The notes under the pieces: model-generated | Database searches by the model: none | The model's input: the letters and a program-made list of their open reading frames with translations, nothing else | What the model was told of the DNA's origin: nothing | Assembly (NCBI GenBank): GCA_037349315.1 | Contig: JBAIAC010000059.1 | Coordinates: 17,826,501-17,890,500 of the forward strand | From: Chelydra serpentina | Taxonomy: Eukaryota > Chordata > Testudines > Chelydridae | DNA: 64,000 nucleotides | Reading direction: 5' to 3' | Shown here: positions 20,608 through 32,695 of the stretch, one piece after another | Numbering within the stretch: the stretch's first letter is position 1 | Layout: the number at the start of each line of letters is the position of its first letter | Position numbers and translations under genes: made by a program

Positions 20608-20730
20608 TAGGGTGACTAGATGTCCCGATCTTATAGGGACAGTCCCGATATTTGGGGCATTGTCTTATATAGGCGCCTATTATCCCCTACCCCCATCCCG
20701 GTTTTTCACACTTGTTATCTGGGCACCCTA
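20608..20730. mobile_element. 123-bp hAT MITE with perfect target duplication
   Basis: Ends are TAGGGTGACTAGAT and ATCTGGGCACCCTA (inverted, 2 mismatches in 14). TACAAAAG flanks both sides exactly (20600-20607 and 20731-20738), the 8-bp duplication of a hAT insertion. The interior has gtcccgat repeated three times. A second, one-ended copy is at 38480-38612. It is non-coding. Confidence 0.92.
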
Positions 20731-20738
20731 TACAAAAG

Positions 20739-21460
20739 AGACTATCAACTTTATTGGGACCAAAGGGATACAGTGATTGGCAAGCACAGGATTTGTACAC
20801 ACTTGTACATACACAAGACAAAAGTGTGCTCTGAAGGACAGGACTTCCCCATGCCGATTTTAAATGAAGAGAATAGTTAGCCAATAAGTTGTTTCTCCTG
20901 TATTTTTATCGCTATTAGTGTTTAAATGGAATCTCTCTAGCTGTTCAGTTTGCTTGATCCAATAGTGTCTGTGATAACTGTGACACCAGTACTGATGTAC
21001 AACTGATGATGATTTCACAAACTGGGCATTATGGCATCACTATACGCTGACTCCTCTGAAAACTACTCCCTGGGGGGGAGCGGGGACGGGTTAGAGATGA
21101 TAGCCAACTGAGCATACTAGGGATAGCTGAGATAGTCGAGATAAAGATAGAGCTAGGTAAGTGATTTGAGTGCAATCCAAACCCTCCCATGCCAGCCCTG
21201 TTCAAATGTGCTGAACAAACCCATCTGTTTGAGTTCAGGCTTGCTAGGCAGAACTTTGTGATGTTGCATTTGTGGATAGAGTGAAAGTCCAATCCCCCAC
21301 GACAAGTCACCAAAGAACTATCTGAAGCAGAATAATTCCACCCTCTGAGAGCGGTTTTAGTTAGTAGTTTAGAAAATACTCCCACAAAATGACACAGAGA
21401 TTGGAAGGGCCTGGGGCTACACAAATAAACCAAAGAATAAGTTAAATTAATCCATAGTGT
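20739..21460. other. unassigned DNA
   Basis: Nothing recognised. A minus-strand frame of 134 codons (21029-21433) has no known domain and is within chance expectation. Confidence 0.4.
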
Positions 21461-21752
21461 ATTATTATGGCAGTGCCTAAAGACCTCAACTACAACCAGA
21501 GTCTCATTGTGTTAGGTTCTGTACAAACACAGACTAAGAGACAGTCCCTGCCCACATTGTGCTTACAATCAAAACAGCCAAGACAATGGAAGGATTATTC
21601 TTAGTTCCATTTTACAGGTGAAGAACAGAGTCACAGAAAGATTATTAGGTGACTTGCCCAAGGTCACACAATCAAGTAGTAGCAGTACTTGCAACTGAAG
21701 CACGACCTCATGAATCCCCATCTAGTTCTTTAACCACAAGTCCATCCTTCTT
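21461..21752 (-). mobile_element. MIR-like composite SINE, near full length
   Basis: The plus strand reads TATTATGGCAGTGCCTAAAG, cattgtgttaggttctgtac, gagacagtccctgcccac, ccattttacaggtgaagaac and gacttgcccaaggtcacaca, ending in a decayed tRNA-like head near 21730. It is the clearest example of the 3' tail type with a MIR core. Confidence 0.85.
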
Positions 21753-22021
21753 CGAAAGGATGCCCTTGATTACTAGGGACTGCCTCCCACAAACTACAGA
21801 AGGGAAATGGAGGGAAAGTTAGGGGCTTCCCCCTTTTTATGGGTCCTTTCCGTAACAATGAAGTGCTGATGGCATTAATGAAGCGGCTCCAGCAGGACTC
21901 CACTGTTCTCTCTCAGCTCACCTGAGACGCTCCACGACTCTCACGGTCTGTCTCTCACCGACACTTCCCTTTGTTAGAGACAGCAGGGTGGGGGTGTGAC
22001 ATGACTGTTAGGGCCCCTTTG

Positions 22022-22440
22022 GGGACATCTACACAGCCTCCCAGCCTGGGTCGACGGGCTCAGGCTAGCACTCTAAATAAGGGCTTATCTACACACAGAG
22101 CACTGATGCCGCTGCGCCGCTGCAGCATGTCTGGTGCAGCCGCTCTATGTTGACAGGAGAGAGCTTCCCCCTCGGCGTAATAAAGCCACCTCCGCGAGAG
22201 GCGGTAGCTATGTCACTGGTTTATTCACACCCCTGAGCGACACACGTTACGCCGACATAAGCTATAGTGCAGGCATAGCCTAAAAACAGCTGCATGGACA
22301 ATGCGGTGAAGTTGTGGCTCGGATTCTGAAGCCCACCCCTCTCCCCAAGCTTCGGCGTGAGCCACAACTTCAGACCACTGTCTACACAGCCATTTTTAGG
22401 TACGAATGCGAGTCCTGCTAGCGCAAATCTTTCGACCTAA
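22022..22440. mobile_element. foldback element, host of a nested insertion
   Basis: Outer arms are the gtcgacgggctcaggctagc side (from about 22050) and, on the right, tacgaatgcgagtcctgcta followed by gcgcaaatctttcgacc. Inner arms gaagttgtggctc (from 22309) and gagccacaacttc pair around a 35-base loop. The outer palindrome only becomes continuous when the 200-bp insert at 22081-22280 is removed. It starts ggggacatctacacagcc and belongs to the tgtctacac-terminal group. Confidence 0.75.
22081..22280. mobile_element. 200-bp Harbinger-like MITE nested in a foldback
   Basis: Begins GGGCTTATCTACACACAG and ends ATAGTGCAGGCATAGCC (inverted, imperfect). TAA flanks both sides (22078-22080 and 22281-22283), matching the TWA target of PIF/Harbinger. 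The interior contains cctccgcgagaggcgg, itself palindromic, and cacacccctgagcgacacac. Confidence 0.82.
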
Positions 22441-22478
22441 GCTGGGCGGCTCGCTTCCCGCTGGGCGGCTCGCTTGCC
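22441..22478 (+). repeat. 19-bp tandem duplication
   Basis: gctgggcggctcgcttccc is followed directly by gctgggcggctcgcttgcc; they differ at one base. It lies at the right edge of the foldback. Confidence 0.9.
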
Positions 22479-25400
22479 ATTGGCTGGACAGAGTCTGAGC
22501 CACGCATCAAAGCCTCTGAATGGGATGACTTTTCCATTGTGACATGTCATGACACCAGCCCAGAGAAGCCCTGAGCAAGAGGCATAGGATTGGCCTAAAA
22601 CAGTGAATTCCAAAGCACCAGGCCCCCTCTGCAAAATGGCCGCAGTAGGAATGTCCAGCCAGGCACCTGATCCAAACATCTGTAAGTGCTTCCTGAATAA
22701 AGCATTGCAGCCAAGCCAAAGCATCTGTGTGACTAAAGCGTTTGGAGAAGGATGGATGCGCTGGAGGCATTTGGCCCTTGATCTTGTGCCCTGCACGCCT
22801 CTGGCACACTCACTCTTCATAATGACAGCCTATTTCCACACCGATGTGCACCCCACAATAGTCTGAGAGCCTTGTCATCCTGATTCAGCCTCACTGATGT
22901 CCTCCAGCAGGGCTCACACTGGAGGCCAGCCAGGAAGAGAGAGAAAGAGAGAGTTCCTATGGATGGAAACATTTAGAGGAATAAGTTAGATAAATGTGAG
23001 AATGAAGGAGGAGGTCCCTCACTAAATGCTTATCATTCCAGGCTTGGCTACTCAAGATGGTTTCTTAGCCAGTGGATGGTGTGGAGGGGAAAGAGGGTCT
23101 GGTAGGGGTCTCTCCTTTGATGGGCGTCCTTGGTTCACTGTCAATAACTCTGGGCTTTCAAATGTCAAGTGTGATCTAAGGTGAGTTTCCCTAGAACAGA
23201 AAGCTCTCTTACTGAGAAAGAAAGAGCTGTCTCCCTAATTCAGGAACAACCACTGAGCCCCCAGCATCGTCTCAGACCACAGCCATAAAAAGAGCAAGCG
23301 GAGGGGAAACCACACCTCTGCTTTGGCTCCTTCCTTCTGCCCTTCTCCCTGAAGGAGAGAGCTGTGCCTTCAGATGAGGCATGTGCTGGCTGAAGGGTCC
23401 CCAAGCTCATCAGGGCGACAGGGTGACATGGTGACATTTTCCCCTTCTTTTTTTCTTTCCCCAAGTGTCACTTCTTAGCATCGCCAAGGAGCTGCCAAGC
23501 TCCAATTCCCGCTGTGGTATTTAAGTGGGCACCAGTCAGGGTAGCTGCCTCTGAGCCCTCAAGGAGACAGTTTCTCAAATGCAGACATTAGGAATGAGTG
23601 TGACGGGGAATGCAACACACACACACAATAATAACCTGCAAACAAATCAGGTTTTCATTCTGAGTCACTCTGGGAACGTTTTCTTGGATCTACATTTTTT
23701 TCTTCCAGTTCTTCTACATTATGAAGCCCTCGAGTCCCAAGCTGTCATTTTGTTAATTTAATCTTATTTTCTGTGCATGCTGCACTCTCGGCAAGAATGG
23801 GGGCTCTTTCTGAGGACGCTGAGAATTTAACCATTTAGTGGCACTTTGGTGCAAGATTCAGGGATGGACATCGTCACTGAAATCTCCTCTCTGCTTTCTG
23901 GGGGGAGGAAGTAAGGGAAGCCCCTGGCCTCCCAATCCCAGGCTCTCAGTGCACATATTTTCTCTGTGTCTCGGTTAGACCCCTTCTTCCTGGTTTCTTT
24001 AGGTCTTAAGTGACAAGGCCAGAGAGAATTGGATTGGTGGGATGTGTGAAATAACCCTCCCCAATCTACAGATTATTAAAACCTTCCCATCACTCTAGGA
24101 AAGAATACTGTAGGGTACCCTTTTTTCTTATGAGGAACGGATCCTTGTTCCTCAGAATATCTGCCTGGGGAGTCAGTGGGAGCTGGGACTCAGTACTGCA
24201 GTTTCATCAAGAAATCTCTGAAGGAGAGAGGAGAGTGTGTGAATGTTATCAAGGGAAAGAATTGAGACAGTTCCTAAGGAAACCCTATGGATGCTAAGGA
24301 AAAAGGAGTGGGGTGGCTGGGGAACATACTGTGGACTAAAAAGGGAGTGACTCCTCATTTAGGTCAGGTCTATGGAGAAAGAGAGACAAAAGCAAGTCCT
24401 TTTGGATTAAACCTTAGCTGCATTCATGAACTCGTATGCAGTTTCAGGATCTGTGAATTGGATTACAGCAGGTGGAAGAAAAAACTGAAGGAAACATATA
24501 GACTCAGGAAATGTGCCTTTGACTGAGGTAGTTGTTCTCTTTGCCAAGTGGCAGCTACTAGACACTCTGAAAAGTTGTAACCAATTAACAAAGCCCCCTC
24601 TATTCTTTTGGCTGGACTCACTCATTACACCATCTGTACAACACCTCAGCTAAAAGTCTTGAAGTCCAAAGGTAAATGGTCTACCAGGTGAACTGTGAGC
24701 ATGTCTCCCTCTCATCAAACCAGCAGGGGATGGGTATGTTCTTTTCTTCCATACAGTGCAGCTGGGGCAATCTACACATGCAGTTTTGCTGCAGTGGTGC
24801 ATTTGCAAGTCCTGAGGGAATCCTCCAGAACAGTGATCCAAAGGGAGCAAATGCATGTGGAAGGCAGTCTGTTGGAAGAACGCTGGCGCAGTGCTGTTCG
24901 AAGATGATTTGAAAGCTTTCTTGAAAGCACCATGCAAGATGTGAGCTTCACAGGATCCTTGGAGGAACTGAATAGATCTGAATTTAAATTAAGATCCTTG
25001 TTAGTATCATCAGTGCTGGTGTAACAACTCTCCCAAAAGTAGGAAGAAGCCAAGGAAAGTGTCTGTAGTGCTGTAGAGAGATGACAGGTATGGATCATTC
25101 ATAAACAGAAGAGTCACTGTAGCTAGGGATGTGTCAGCAATTCTGTTCTTAACCTCTATTTCTAAGGATTCACAGAAGTCGTAACATTTCTTCCTTGACT
25201 GATTGTTTCACACACAAGATTTCAGTATGAGGCTTTAACACACACACGTCACCAAATAGCAAAGTAATAAGCCAGATCCTCTGCTCTAGGTCTGGCCTTT
25301 TGTGCTGTTCCCGTGGTGCAAATGGGCCAGAAAGTTACCTTATGTGGCAGCAGAGGATTCTCCTTGAATGGAGGAATCACTGCATGGCAACTGTGAGGCT

Positions 25401-25616
25401 GATCATAGGGGAGTGGTGGAGTGAGAGGGGACATGGCTAGAGTACAATCCCTATCCAGTGTACCACCCCCGAGGAGGCTGTTCAAGCTAGCATAAGTTAG
25501 AGCCATTCCAAGTCTGCTTTTCTTTGCACTGGGGAGTGAATTAGCCCCCAGGATTGGGGTGCACAAAGATGGCTCCAAGTCACCTTCCTCTAGGAACTCT
25601 GACATACCTGATGAGA
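22479..25616. other. unassigned single-copy DNA (3.1 kb)
   Basis: No repeat family or gene recognised. Contains a short (GA)n near 22940-22955 and (CA)n near 23615-23626. Frames such as 22437-22820 and 24772-25098 on the minus strand have no recognisable domain, no upstream promoter evidence and overlap frames on the other strand. Confidence 0.4.
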
Positions 25617-25828
25617 TGGGGAGGGATAGCTCAGTAGTTTGAGCACTGGCCTGCTAAACCCAGGGTTGTGAGTTCAATCCTTGAGGGGGCCATTTAGGAA
25701 TCTGGGGCAAAAATCTGTCAGGGGACAGTACTTGGTCCTGCTAGTGAAGGCACGGGACTGGACTCAATGACCTTTCAAGGTCCTTCCAGTTCTAGGAAAT
25801 AGGCATATCTCCATTTAAAAAAAAAAAG
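25617..25828 (+). mobile_element. Cry-type tRNA-derived SINE, full length
   Basis: The head has the A box (GATAGCTCAGTAG, 25625-25637) and B box (GTTCAATCC, 25672-25680). The body follows with gagggggccatttaggaatc. The CR1-like tail (gactggactcaatgaccttt, ccttccagttctagg) is followed by an A11 run at 25817-25827. Head, body and tail are all intact, so this is the best-preserved SINE of the window and possibly the youngest. Confidence 0.93.
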
Positions 25829-27138
25829 TAGTGATCAAGAAAACCAATATAAAACCCACGAAAAATCCTTTAACAAACTCTCTGAGCAAAGAAGGTTTAC
25901 AACAGGGTGTCAGCCAGCAGAAAACAGGATATAAATCTATTACAGGTGCCAGAGTGACCTCACAAGCCACAGGATTCCCACCTTTATAGGATGCCGTGTC
26001 TAGACTGAAAGACTCATTGATTTCAGTGGGCTTTGGATCAGAGCCTAACATAGGTCATCAGGACTATTGTGGCTGAAAGTAATTCCCTTCTACATTTTAA
26101 CTGGTGGCTCATGTGAAACAAGATTGGGTCTCAGCCCAGTCTTTAGTGGTCATGTGTCCATGTCACAAAGACTGCCCTCGCAAATTGGCAACCTTGTTGG
26201 CTGTGTCAACAGAGAAACAAAGGACTCATTGGCCATTTACCTTGTCTTATGGATTAATAGTGGGCCCATCATTGTGGTATCTTAACACAGCATGGAGAGT
26301 GAACTACCCTCTTGGTCCTCTCCAAGTCAGGGTTGAATCACTTTGGGGAGGTGGGGAAATTTCCACTTTATGTGCTGTAGCTGCCCTGCAGTTTAATAAA
26401 GGAGTTTGTCTGCAGCTGACAATCTGGGACTTTTCCTCGACACAAAACTCTTCTGAAGTTTCTGCTTCTTGTTCCTCATCCATCCAAGCCCAAGTGCAAA
26501 TTCTGAAACACATACATGGACCCCGCTGCCTCCAGTACTTTGGCTAGTGATAGAGATGCGAGGCCCTCACTCACTGGTCTCATGGAGAGCGTTGAAACCT
26601 TTGTTAAGAGCGGACGGGGTGGGGGCGGGGGTGTCTGTTCTGATGATGCTGTGCTGCTGCTAACAGCCCGACCGGACCTTCTGTTCTCTATTTGTTGGTT
26701 GCTAAGCAAACCTTGGCCTCACTGGGAGCCTGGAAGCTGGACAATAGATCAAGGCCCAGTGCTTTGTGTGGCTTGCTAAGGCCTGTCATTTAAGGCAAGC
26801 TTCCCATTGATCCCTAAAGGTCACTGAGTTTACCTTCAACTCCTCCTGCTTACAAGAGGCTGAGGGGAAGGGGCTGCAAAAAGGGGTTTCTCCTATTGCC
26901 TCCTAGAGTAATGTCACCTTCTTCCTTAGCCAGTCCAGATGCCCGTACAGGCCTCATGGAGCAGAGCTCAGTCAGTATAGCTTTCTATAGATAGGGCAAT
27001 GAGGTATACTTCCTTGTGGCTTGGAGCATGGATTCTGAGAATTTCTGTATCAGTCCATTAGAAATGCCTCCCTCCACTGTTTTCTTTCCTCCACGTCAGA
27101 TATACTTAGAGGGGATAGGGTCGCTGTGACTTGAGACA
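25829..27138. other. unassigned DNA with a foldback fragment
   Basis: A half-copy of the foldback family lies at 26012-26045 (cattgatttcagtgggcttt then ggatcagagcc). The rest is unrecognised. The stop-poor frame 26104-26547 (147 codons) has no domain I recognise. Confidence 0.4.
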
Positions 27139-27168
27139 AAATGATAATAATAATAATTAATAATTAAA
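27139..27168 (+). repeat. (AAT)n microsatellite
   Basis: gataataataataattaataatt, an imperfect AAT array followed by an A run. Confidence 0.85.
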
Positions 27169-28420
27169 AAAAACAGCATGAGGGAGGCAAGGAAAACCTG
27201 TTTTGGCTTCGAACAGAGCTTCTTCGTGCATTTATTATCTTCATTAACTCCCTATCTCCCTCCTCGGGTGACGAGATTTGTATATTCATCACGTCCCCCC
27301 TTCCCACACCCCAGCCTCCTCTTGAGACTCCAGGGAGTTTACAGCATTCCTTCTTTCAGCTGTATTTCCACTCTGAGAAAGTCCCTGTGAGAAAATGGAA
27401 CCTTCTTACTCAACAGATCTTGCTGCCAGTGTTTGTCAGAGTCAGAGCTGTTCACTTTAGTGATAAATCATTCTTTATAACATTTTACTCCTCTTTGTCC
27501 TGCAGAGACAACACAAGTTGGGTTCTAGTCCTTCTCGCACACCAACAAGAACAAAGAGAATAGGTGGTTGTAACTGGGTGCAAAATTTGAGGACAATTGC
27601 ATTGCCGAGGGCATAAGTGAGGGCAGCACTTGAAGACATGGGGGTTGCAAAAATGCAATGGAGGACTTAAAATGGCCTGTTGCTATTGCTGGAGTTGTAA
27701 ATAACCCAGCTTAACCTTCAGATCCTAGGCTGAGTTTGCAGGGCTGTTGGATAGATAAATAATCTTGTTACTAATAGCGTGGGTGTGTTTGATCTGAAAT
27801 TCATTGCGACTCAGTAAATGTGGGTTCCCATATTATATTCACTCTACAGAGCAGACCCACACTTTAAGTTAGGAAGTTCTTAGTGTAGTTCACTGAACAT
27901 CTGCCCTCAGTTTAAGGATTCCTGATGTACCTCTATCCTGACCAAAACGGGGCACTCTGCTGCTGGGGTGAGCATGGATTTCAATCTCTCTAGTCATTCA
28001 TTCCTCCATTTCACTTTCCCACACTGCTCCAGAACGTGACCAGTTTTGAAACATTCTACCTTTGCTCCTACCATATAGATCATCTATCCACATACCTCAC
28101 TCTTCCTCTCACCTTTCATTTTTCTTTTCTTAGCATGTTTGGGTCAATATGTTGCTCGTGTAAGTAAAAGTCTAACGGCAAGAGCCAAGCAAAGTTGGGA
28201 CCGCTGTCAGGCAAGCTTTCTGCACACAGTTCTTCCTTGGTACCTCAATCCTGATAGTCCCGGACCATTCCAGGCTTGCTTGTCTCTTGAGCAAAAAACC
28301 CGTCATTTTTGTGGCATGAATTTTTGAAGTGGGCATGTGGGGACTGGGAGGAGACAGACAAACTCATTCTATTTATGACCTAAATAGAATTTGGATGCTG
28401 ATATCCAGAGATAAAAAGCT
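27169..28420. other. unassigned single-copy DNA
   Basis: No repeat or gene recognised. Confidence 0.4.
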
Positions 28421-28492
28421 GGGGCCTGATTCAAAGCTCACTGTAGTCAGTGGGAGTCTTTCTTTTGGCTTAAATAGACTTTGGATCAGGCT
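28421..28492. mobile_element. foldback element (GGCCTGATCCAAAG type)
   Basis: Left arm ggggcctgattcaaagctca, centre agtcagtggga, right arm actttggatcaggct. The arms are inverted copies with a few mismatches. The same ends occur at 36585 and 63505. Confidence 0.7.
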
Positions 28493-28597
28493 CTTGGTGC
28501 CTTACACTGTTTCCCATGCGACATGCATTCTGCCTTTGTGGGACTAAAAACCTCATCTTCCCTCAGACTCTAGTATCCCATTTATTCCTTTGGTTAA

Positions 28598-28740
28598 TTA
28601 TAATTATTAACATGACTATTTATTTTTAGTACAGTAGCACCTAGACACCTTTTTCAAGAAGCAGGGGTCCATTGTGTCACATGATGTATCAAGTCATAGG
28701 ATGATATCGTCTCTGCCCGAGAGTCTTGAGTCTAGAAAAA
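28598..28740 (-). mobile_element. SINE 3' tail fragment
   Basis: ttattaacatgactatttat, acagtagcacctagacacct, ccattgtgtc and gtctctgcccgagagtctt match the tail also seen at 21461 and 50400. No MIR core is left. Confidence 0.7.
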
Positions 28741-31310
28741 GAAAGGGTGGTGATTCATACCTCTCTTCATTTCCAAATGCAGGTACATGTTTGTGTTCCA
28801 CACGTATGACTCCTTTACCCCAGCCCATAATTCTCACCATGAGTCATGAGTACACTGGGGAATAAAGAAATTATCTCTAGGAACTAAGTATTTCCAAATC
28901 TATGTAATTTTAATCTGGCTCTTCTCCAGCTGTCCCTCAGGAAGGTACTGATGGTATTTATGCAGATTGCTGCAGCAGAAGGACTAAGGCCATGGCCATC
29001 TTTTGAACCCACCACTCTTCTATTCTGTTCCAAGCAAACCAAAGCGCCACAGCCAATAGTATAATTCACTGACTTTGGCTATGGCTCTCCAAGCCCCAGT
29101 CAATAAAGCTTGTCAGCAGTACTTGAGTTCTTTGTTCTCCAATGAGTTTTGGTCTAATGTCGGAGAGAAAGAAAAGTGAGTTTGAGGGGAGCATGCAAGG
29201 AAGGCACTTGGTGTACGTCATCATCCTCAGAATAGGAGCAGCTGGATGTGGCAGGCATGAAATCCCAGCAAGAACTTCATCATCTAAGCAGATAGGGGAA
29301 AGACTGCGTTGAAGTGGGAGGGAGGAGGAAAAAGCTAGGAAGCCCCTATCCCGCCCTTCCCTGCACACTCTCGAAGCAGATGCATTGTAATTTCCTCCTA
29401 TTGTCAGTGACCCAAATGGTTATGGTGTAGTGGGGACCCCTGGCTTCACCTCCCCAAGGAACGGAACATTTATCAGCCAGAGTCAATGCCGAGCTGTGAC
29501 CATTCATCACCCCTCCTCGGCATGTGATAATGGAGCTGCATGCTTCCCAGCAGGCCCTTTGGTCTGCATAAAAGACCGTGACACTGTTGCATTCATGGCA
29601 AACTTTAAGTAGTTTTCCCTTCCTTGCTTCCCCTCCCACCCCCAACTCCTTTTACTTTCTTTCCTCTTTGTTCCTTTCTTCAGGATTTTTGTTGTTGTTG
29701 TTGTTGTCTGATGCTGCTGCGGCTACATTTAACTCCCTGCTTCTTTTCATTCTCCTCGGTTGGAAGAATTTCTCTCTGAGCATCTCCCCTCTTTCCCTTT
29801 CTCGAGAGCTCAGAAGAAAGGAGTTGTTGAAGGCAGAGGACTTGTTTTAAAGGAACTCAAAATTTGGCCTCTGGTTTAGATTTTGTAAAAACAATCTGTC
29901 ACAAACCCAAAGATTAATAGAAGTGTGACCATGCCTGAAAATAATGGCAGTCAGAAAAATCCCAGTGGGAATGGTTGCTTTTTAAGCAAATAAATATTCT
30001 CCCTGGAATGTTTGAAACCCAGATTTTGCAGCACTGAAATTATAAACGAAACAAACTGACTTTGCTGATTTTCATAAAGTGAGAGAAATGCAAAGTAAAG
30101 AAACATCCTAACAGTGAAAAGTCAATGGGATTTCTATGGTGCTAGTAGTAATGAATGCCATGGTGAATTTCAGCCTACATTTCCCAGTTGGTAACATGGG
30201 GATATATAGCACTTTCCTACCTTGTAGAAATGAAGATAAATACACCAATGTATGTAAGGTGCTCAGATATTATAGTAATGAGAGCCAGATAGAGAGATTT
30301 TCAAAGCTGCCTACTGGATTTGGACACCCAGTTCCCATCCAACCCTTCTCGAGAGCTTTGAACATCTCAACCACAGACAAAAATGTTTGTTTATGATACC
30401 ATTGAAATGAGTTTGTTTAAGCAAACAGTTCCCCTCATGCCTCTGCCTGAATCAATGAAAATATGCTCCTTGGGTTTGGATTGATGCATTTCCATGGCAT
30501 AGACAGTTGTATGTGTCTCTGTTTTAGTGGAAGGGAGATCTTCCAAAAGGTGTGACACTGGCTTCTTACGATACAAGAATGTCTGTATACGACATGGACC
30601 TTGCAAATGGCTATGCCCTCCCCATGACAAGGCAGTTTGGAATAATGAGATTGGTTTGAATATGGGTAAAGGACTGTACGCCTGGGAATGGACAGTGGAA
30701 TAGGCAACTGCAGCTTTATCTTCCAGTTAAAGGGGAGCCAGGGGTAGAAGAGAGGCAAGAAAGGAGCCCACCCCTAAACTATAGGTTTAACAAACCATAG
30801 GCCATTTTGTTGTTCCAAGGCAGACTGACTGGATGATTACCTTGCAGCATCCACTCTCCAAAGGCTGGAAGTGGAGTGCCCGATATTAACAAGGAGGAAT
30901 CATTAAGCTGGCATGTTTAGTAGAGACCCGGGAGAGGTCCTGAGTGGTGATCCTCCGTCTGCTAGTGGATCAGGTCACGTCATGCAGTGGTGCTTGGCTC
31001 CAGTGGGAGCAGTGCTCAGCCTGCTAGGCAAGAGGGAGGTTGGTCATGATGCAGGACCTCTGTCAATGAGGGAGTCAAGCGGGGAAATGTGATTTCAAGA
31101 GGCGCTGGAAGGACCACCAGTGGGTGGAAGAAGGTGACTGTGATGAGATGACAGGTGTGGTGGAAATCACCCCTCTTTCCATGTGTGTCTCTCAAGTATG
31201 TGACCATGTCACTATTGCACACGATGGGACAGGCTCAGGATGGTCACTTCAGTAGCTGACTCTACTGAAAATGCGCCTTCAGTGTGCAGCCGAAAGCGTT
31301 AACCTTTGCA
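28741..31310. other. unassigned DNA with a (TTG)n repeat
   Basis: A (TTG)n microsatellite spans about 29688-29707. No other repeat or gene is recognised. Frames are short, and those around 29600-29850 are pyrimidine-rich. Confidence 0.4.
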
Positions 31311-31314
31311 GTAG

Positions 31315-31569
31315 GGGTATGTCTACCCTGGAATACAAGACCGTGGCAGGGTTGTGTCTGGCCTGGGTCACCTGCCTCGGGCTCACAGGGCTGGGGAGTA
31401 ATAATTGTTGTGTAGGTGTTCAGGCTTGCACGGGAGCGCTGGCCCCTCCCCACACTTGCAAGGTCCCAGCGTTCAGGCTCCGGCCCAAGTCCAAATGTGT
31501 ACATAGCAATTTTACAGTCCCACAGCCCTAGGCCAGCCACACATGTTTAATTGCTGTGTAGATGTACCC
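31315..31569. mobile_element. 255-bp Harbinger-like element
   Basis: Begins GGGTATGTCTACCCTGG and ends GCTGTGTAGATGTACCC (inverted, imperfect). TAG flanks both sides (31312-31314, 31570-31572). The interior is GC-rich with cggg/cccg words unlike its flanks. Same terminal family as 19708 and 39975. Confidence 0.75.
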
Positions 31570-32695
31570 TAGAAATCCTTGGGTCAAGAGGACTTTGGCA
31601 TGCCCCAGATTGGGCCAGACTAAGAGAGGAGTTTTAGACTGAGGATCTGGGCCCCTGGTTTAAAGAGGCTTGAGTGGACACAGTAGTGAGAATGAGGGAC
31701 GTGGTGGGAAAACTGAGTGCATTGAGAGGGAAGGAAGATGTGTCTGTGGGACCCAGTGAGAAGAGTCCCTTTGGGGGTGGAAACCTGAGAAAGGCAAATC
31801 AAAGCATCCAGAAGGTTTTGCCTCCCCCACTGCCCCTGAGCTTTTGGTGGATCCATTTCGATTTAGTCTTTACCCACCTCTGGGAATAAGGGAGATAACA
31901 TAGAAACACCTGCATCATCCTGACTGGTCGGACCAGCAACCTTTCAAGAGGTGGCTGCCAGCCCTGGGTCTCAGAATGACCATGCAGATTCCAAGGCGAG
32001 ACGGCATGGTGGGCGGTGGGGGACAGGGGGAGGAGGGAGACTCAGGCATCCTCCTCCCCCCTCTGTTTAACACTTGCCCCCTGCTGGGAGACCATCTGCT
32101 GACTGTCATGCTGTCACTGCCTCCGAATGGCTCCTGAAAGACAATTGGGGAGAGAGGGAGGGAAGTGAGGCAGCCGCTTTGGGAGACTTTGCGTGATGAA
32201 AAGAACATCTTCCCTTTCAGAGCTAATTTAGGGGTCACGGAGTGTGGGGGGGAGGGGAAGTTAAAGACCCTGACAATGTACGTCCCTGATAAATCGCCAC
32301 CACAAACATGTCTGTCCTGATGGCTCAGAGAAACCTATACACATCATCTCTCTCTATAGCTTTTTGAGCGAACCCACAGCCAAGTCAGTGGGGGAGTATT
32401 GGCTAAACTTTGTGGCATGTTTGGTTAAATTTAATTCAAATCCATTTTTTTCCATTGCTCTGGTATAGACACAATGAGTAGAGCGGTCCTGGGGTATAAG
32501 AAGAGCTAGGTAGAATGCTTTCATTTCCTTGTACTGTCTACACAGGTGTCTGGCTCTTCAGATGAGAAACTGATTCCTGGGGATACAGAAATCAGCTCTC
32601 AAGGCACAAAATATTCTATGCGATGTTTGTACCATTGTGGTTAAAGACAAAAGGTGATGATCTCATATCTCAATTTAAGAATTATCTTCCGATAA
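31570..32695. other. unassigned DNA
   Basis: No repeat or gene recognised. Confidence 0.4.

Noticed and set aside
25617..25700. tRNA gene on the plus strand
   Set aside because: Same reason: SINE head with a CR1-like tail and poly-A.
26104..26547. 147-codon plus frame
   Set aside because: No recognisable protein and overlapped by open frames on other strands.
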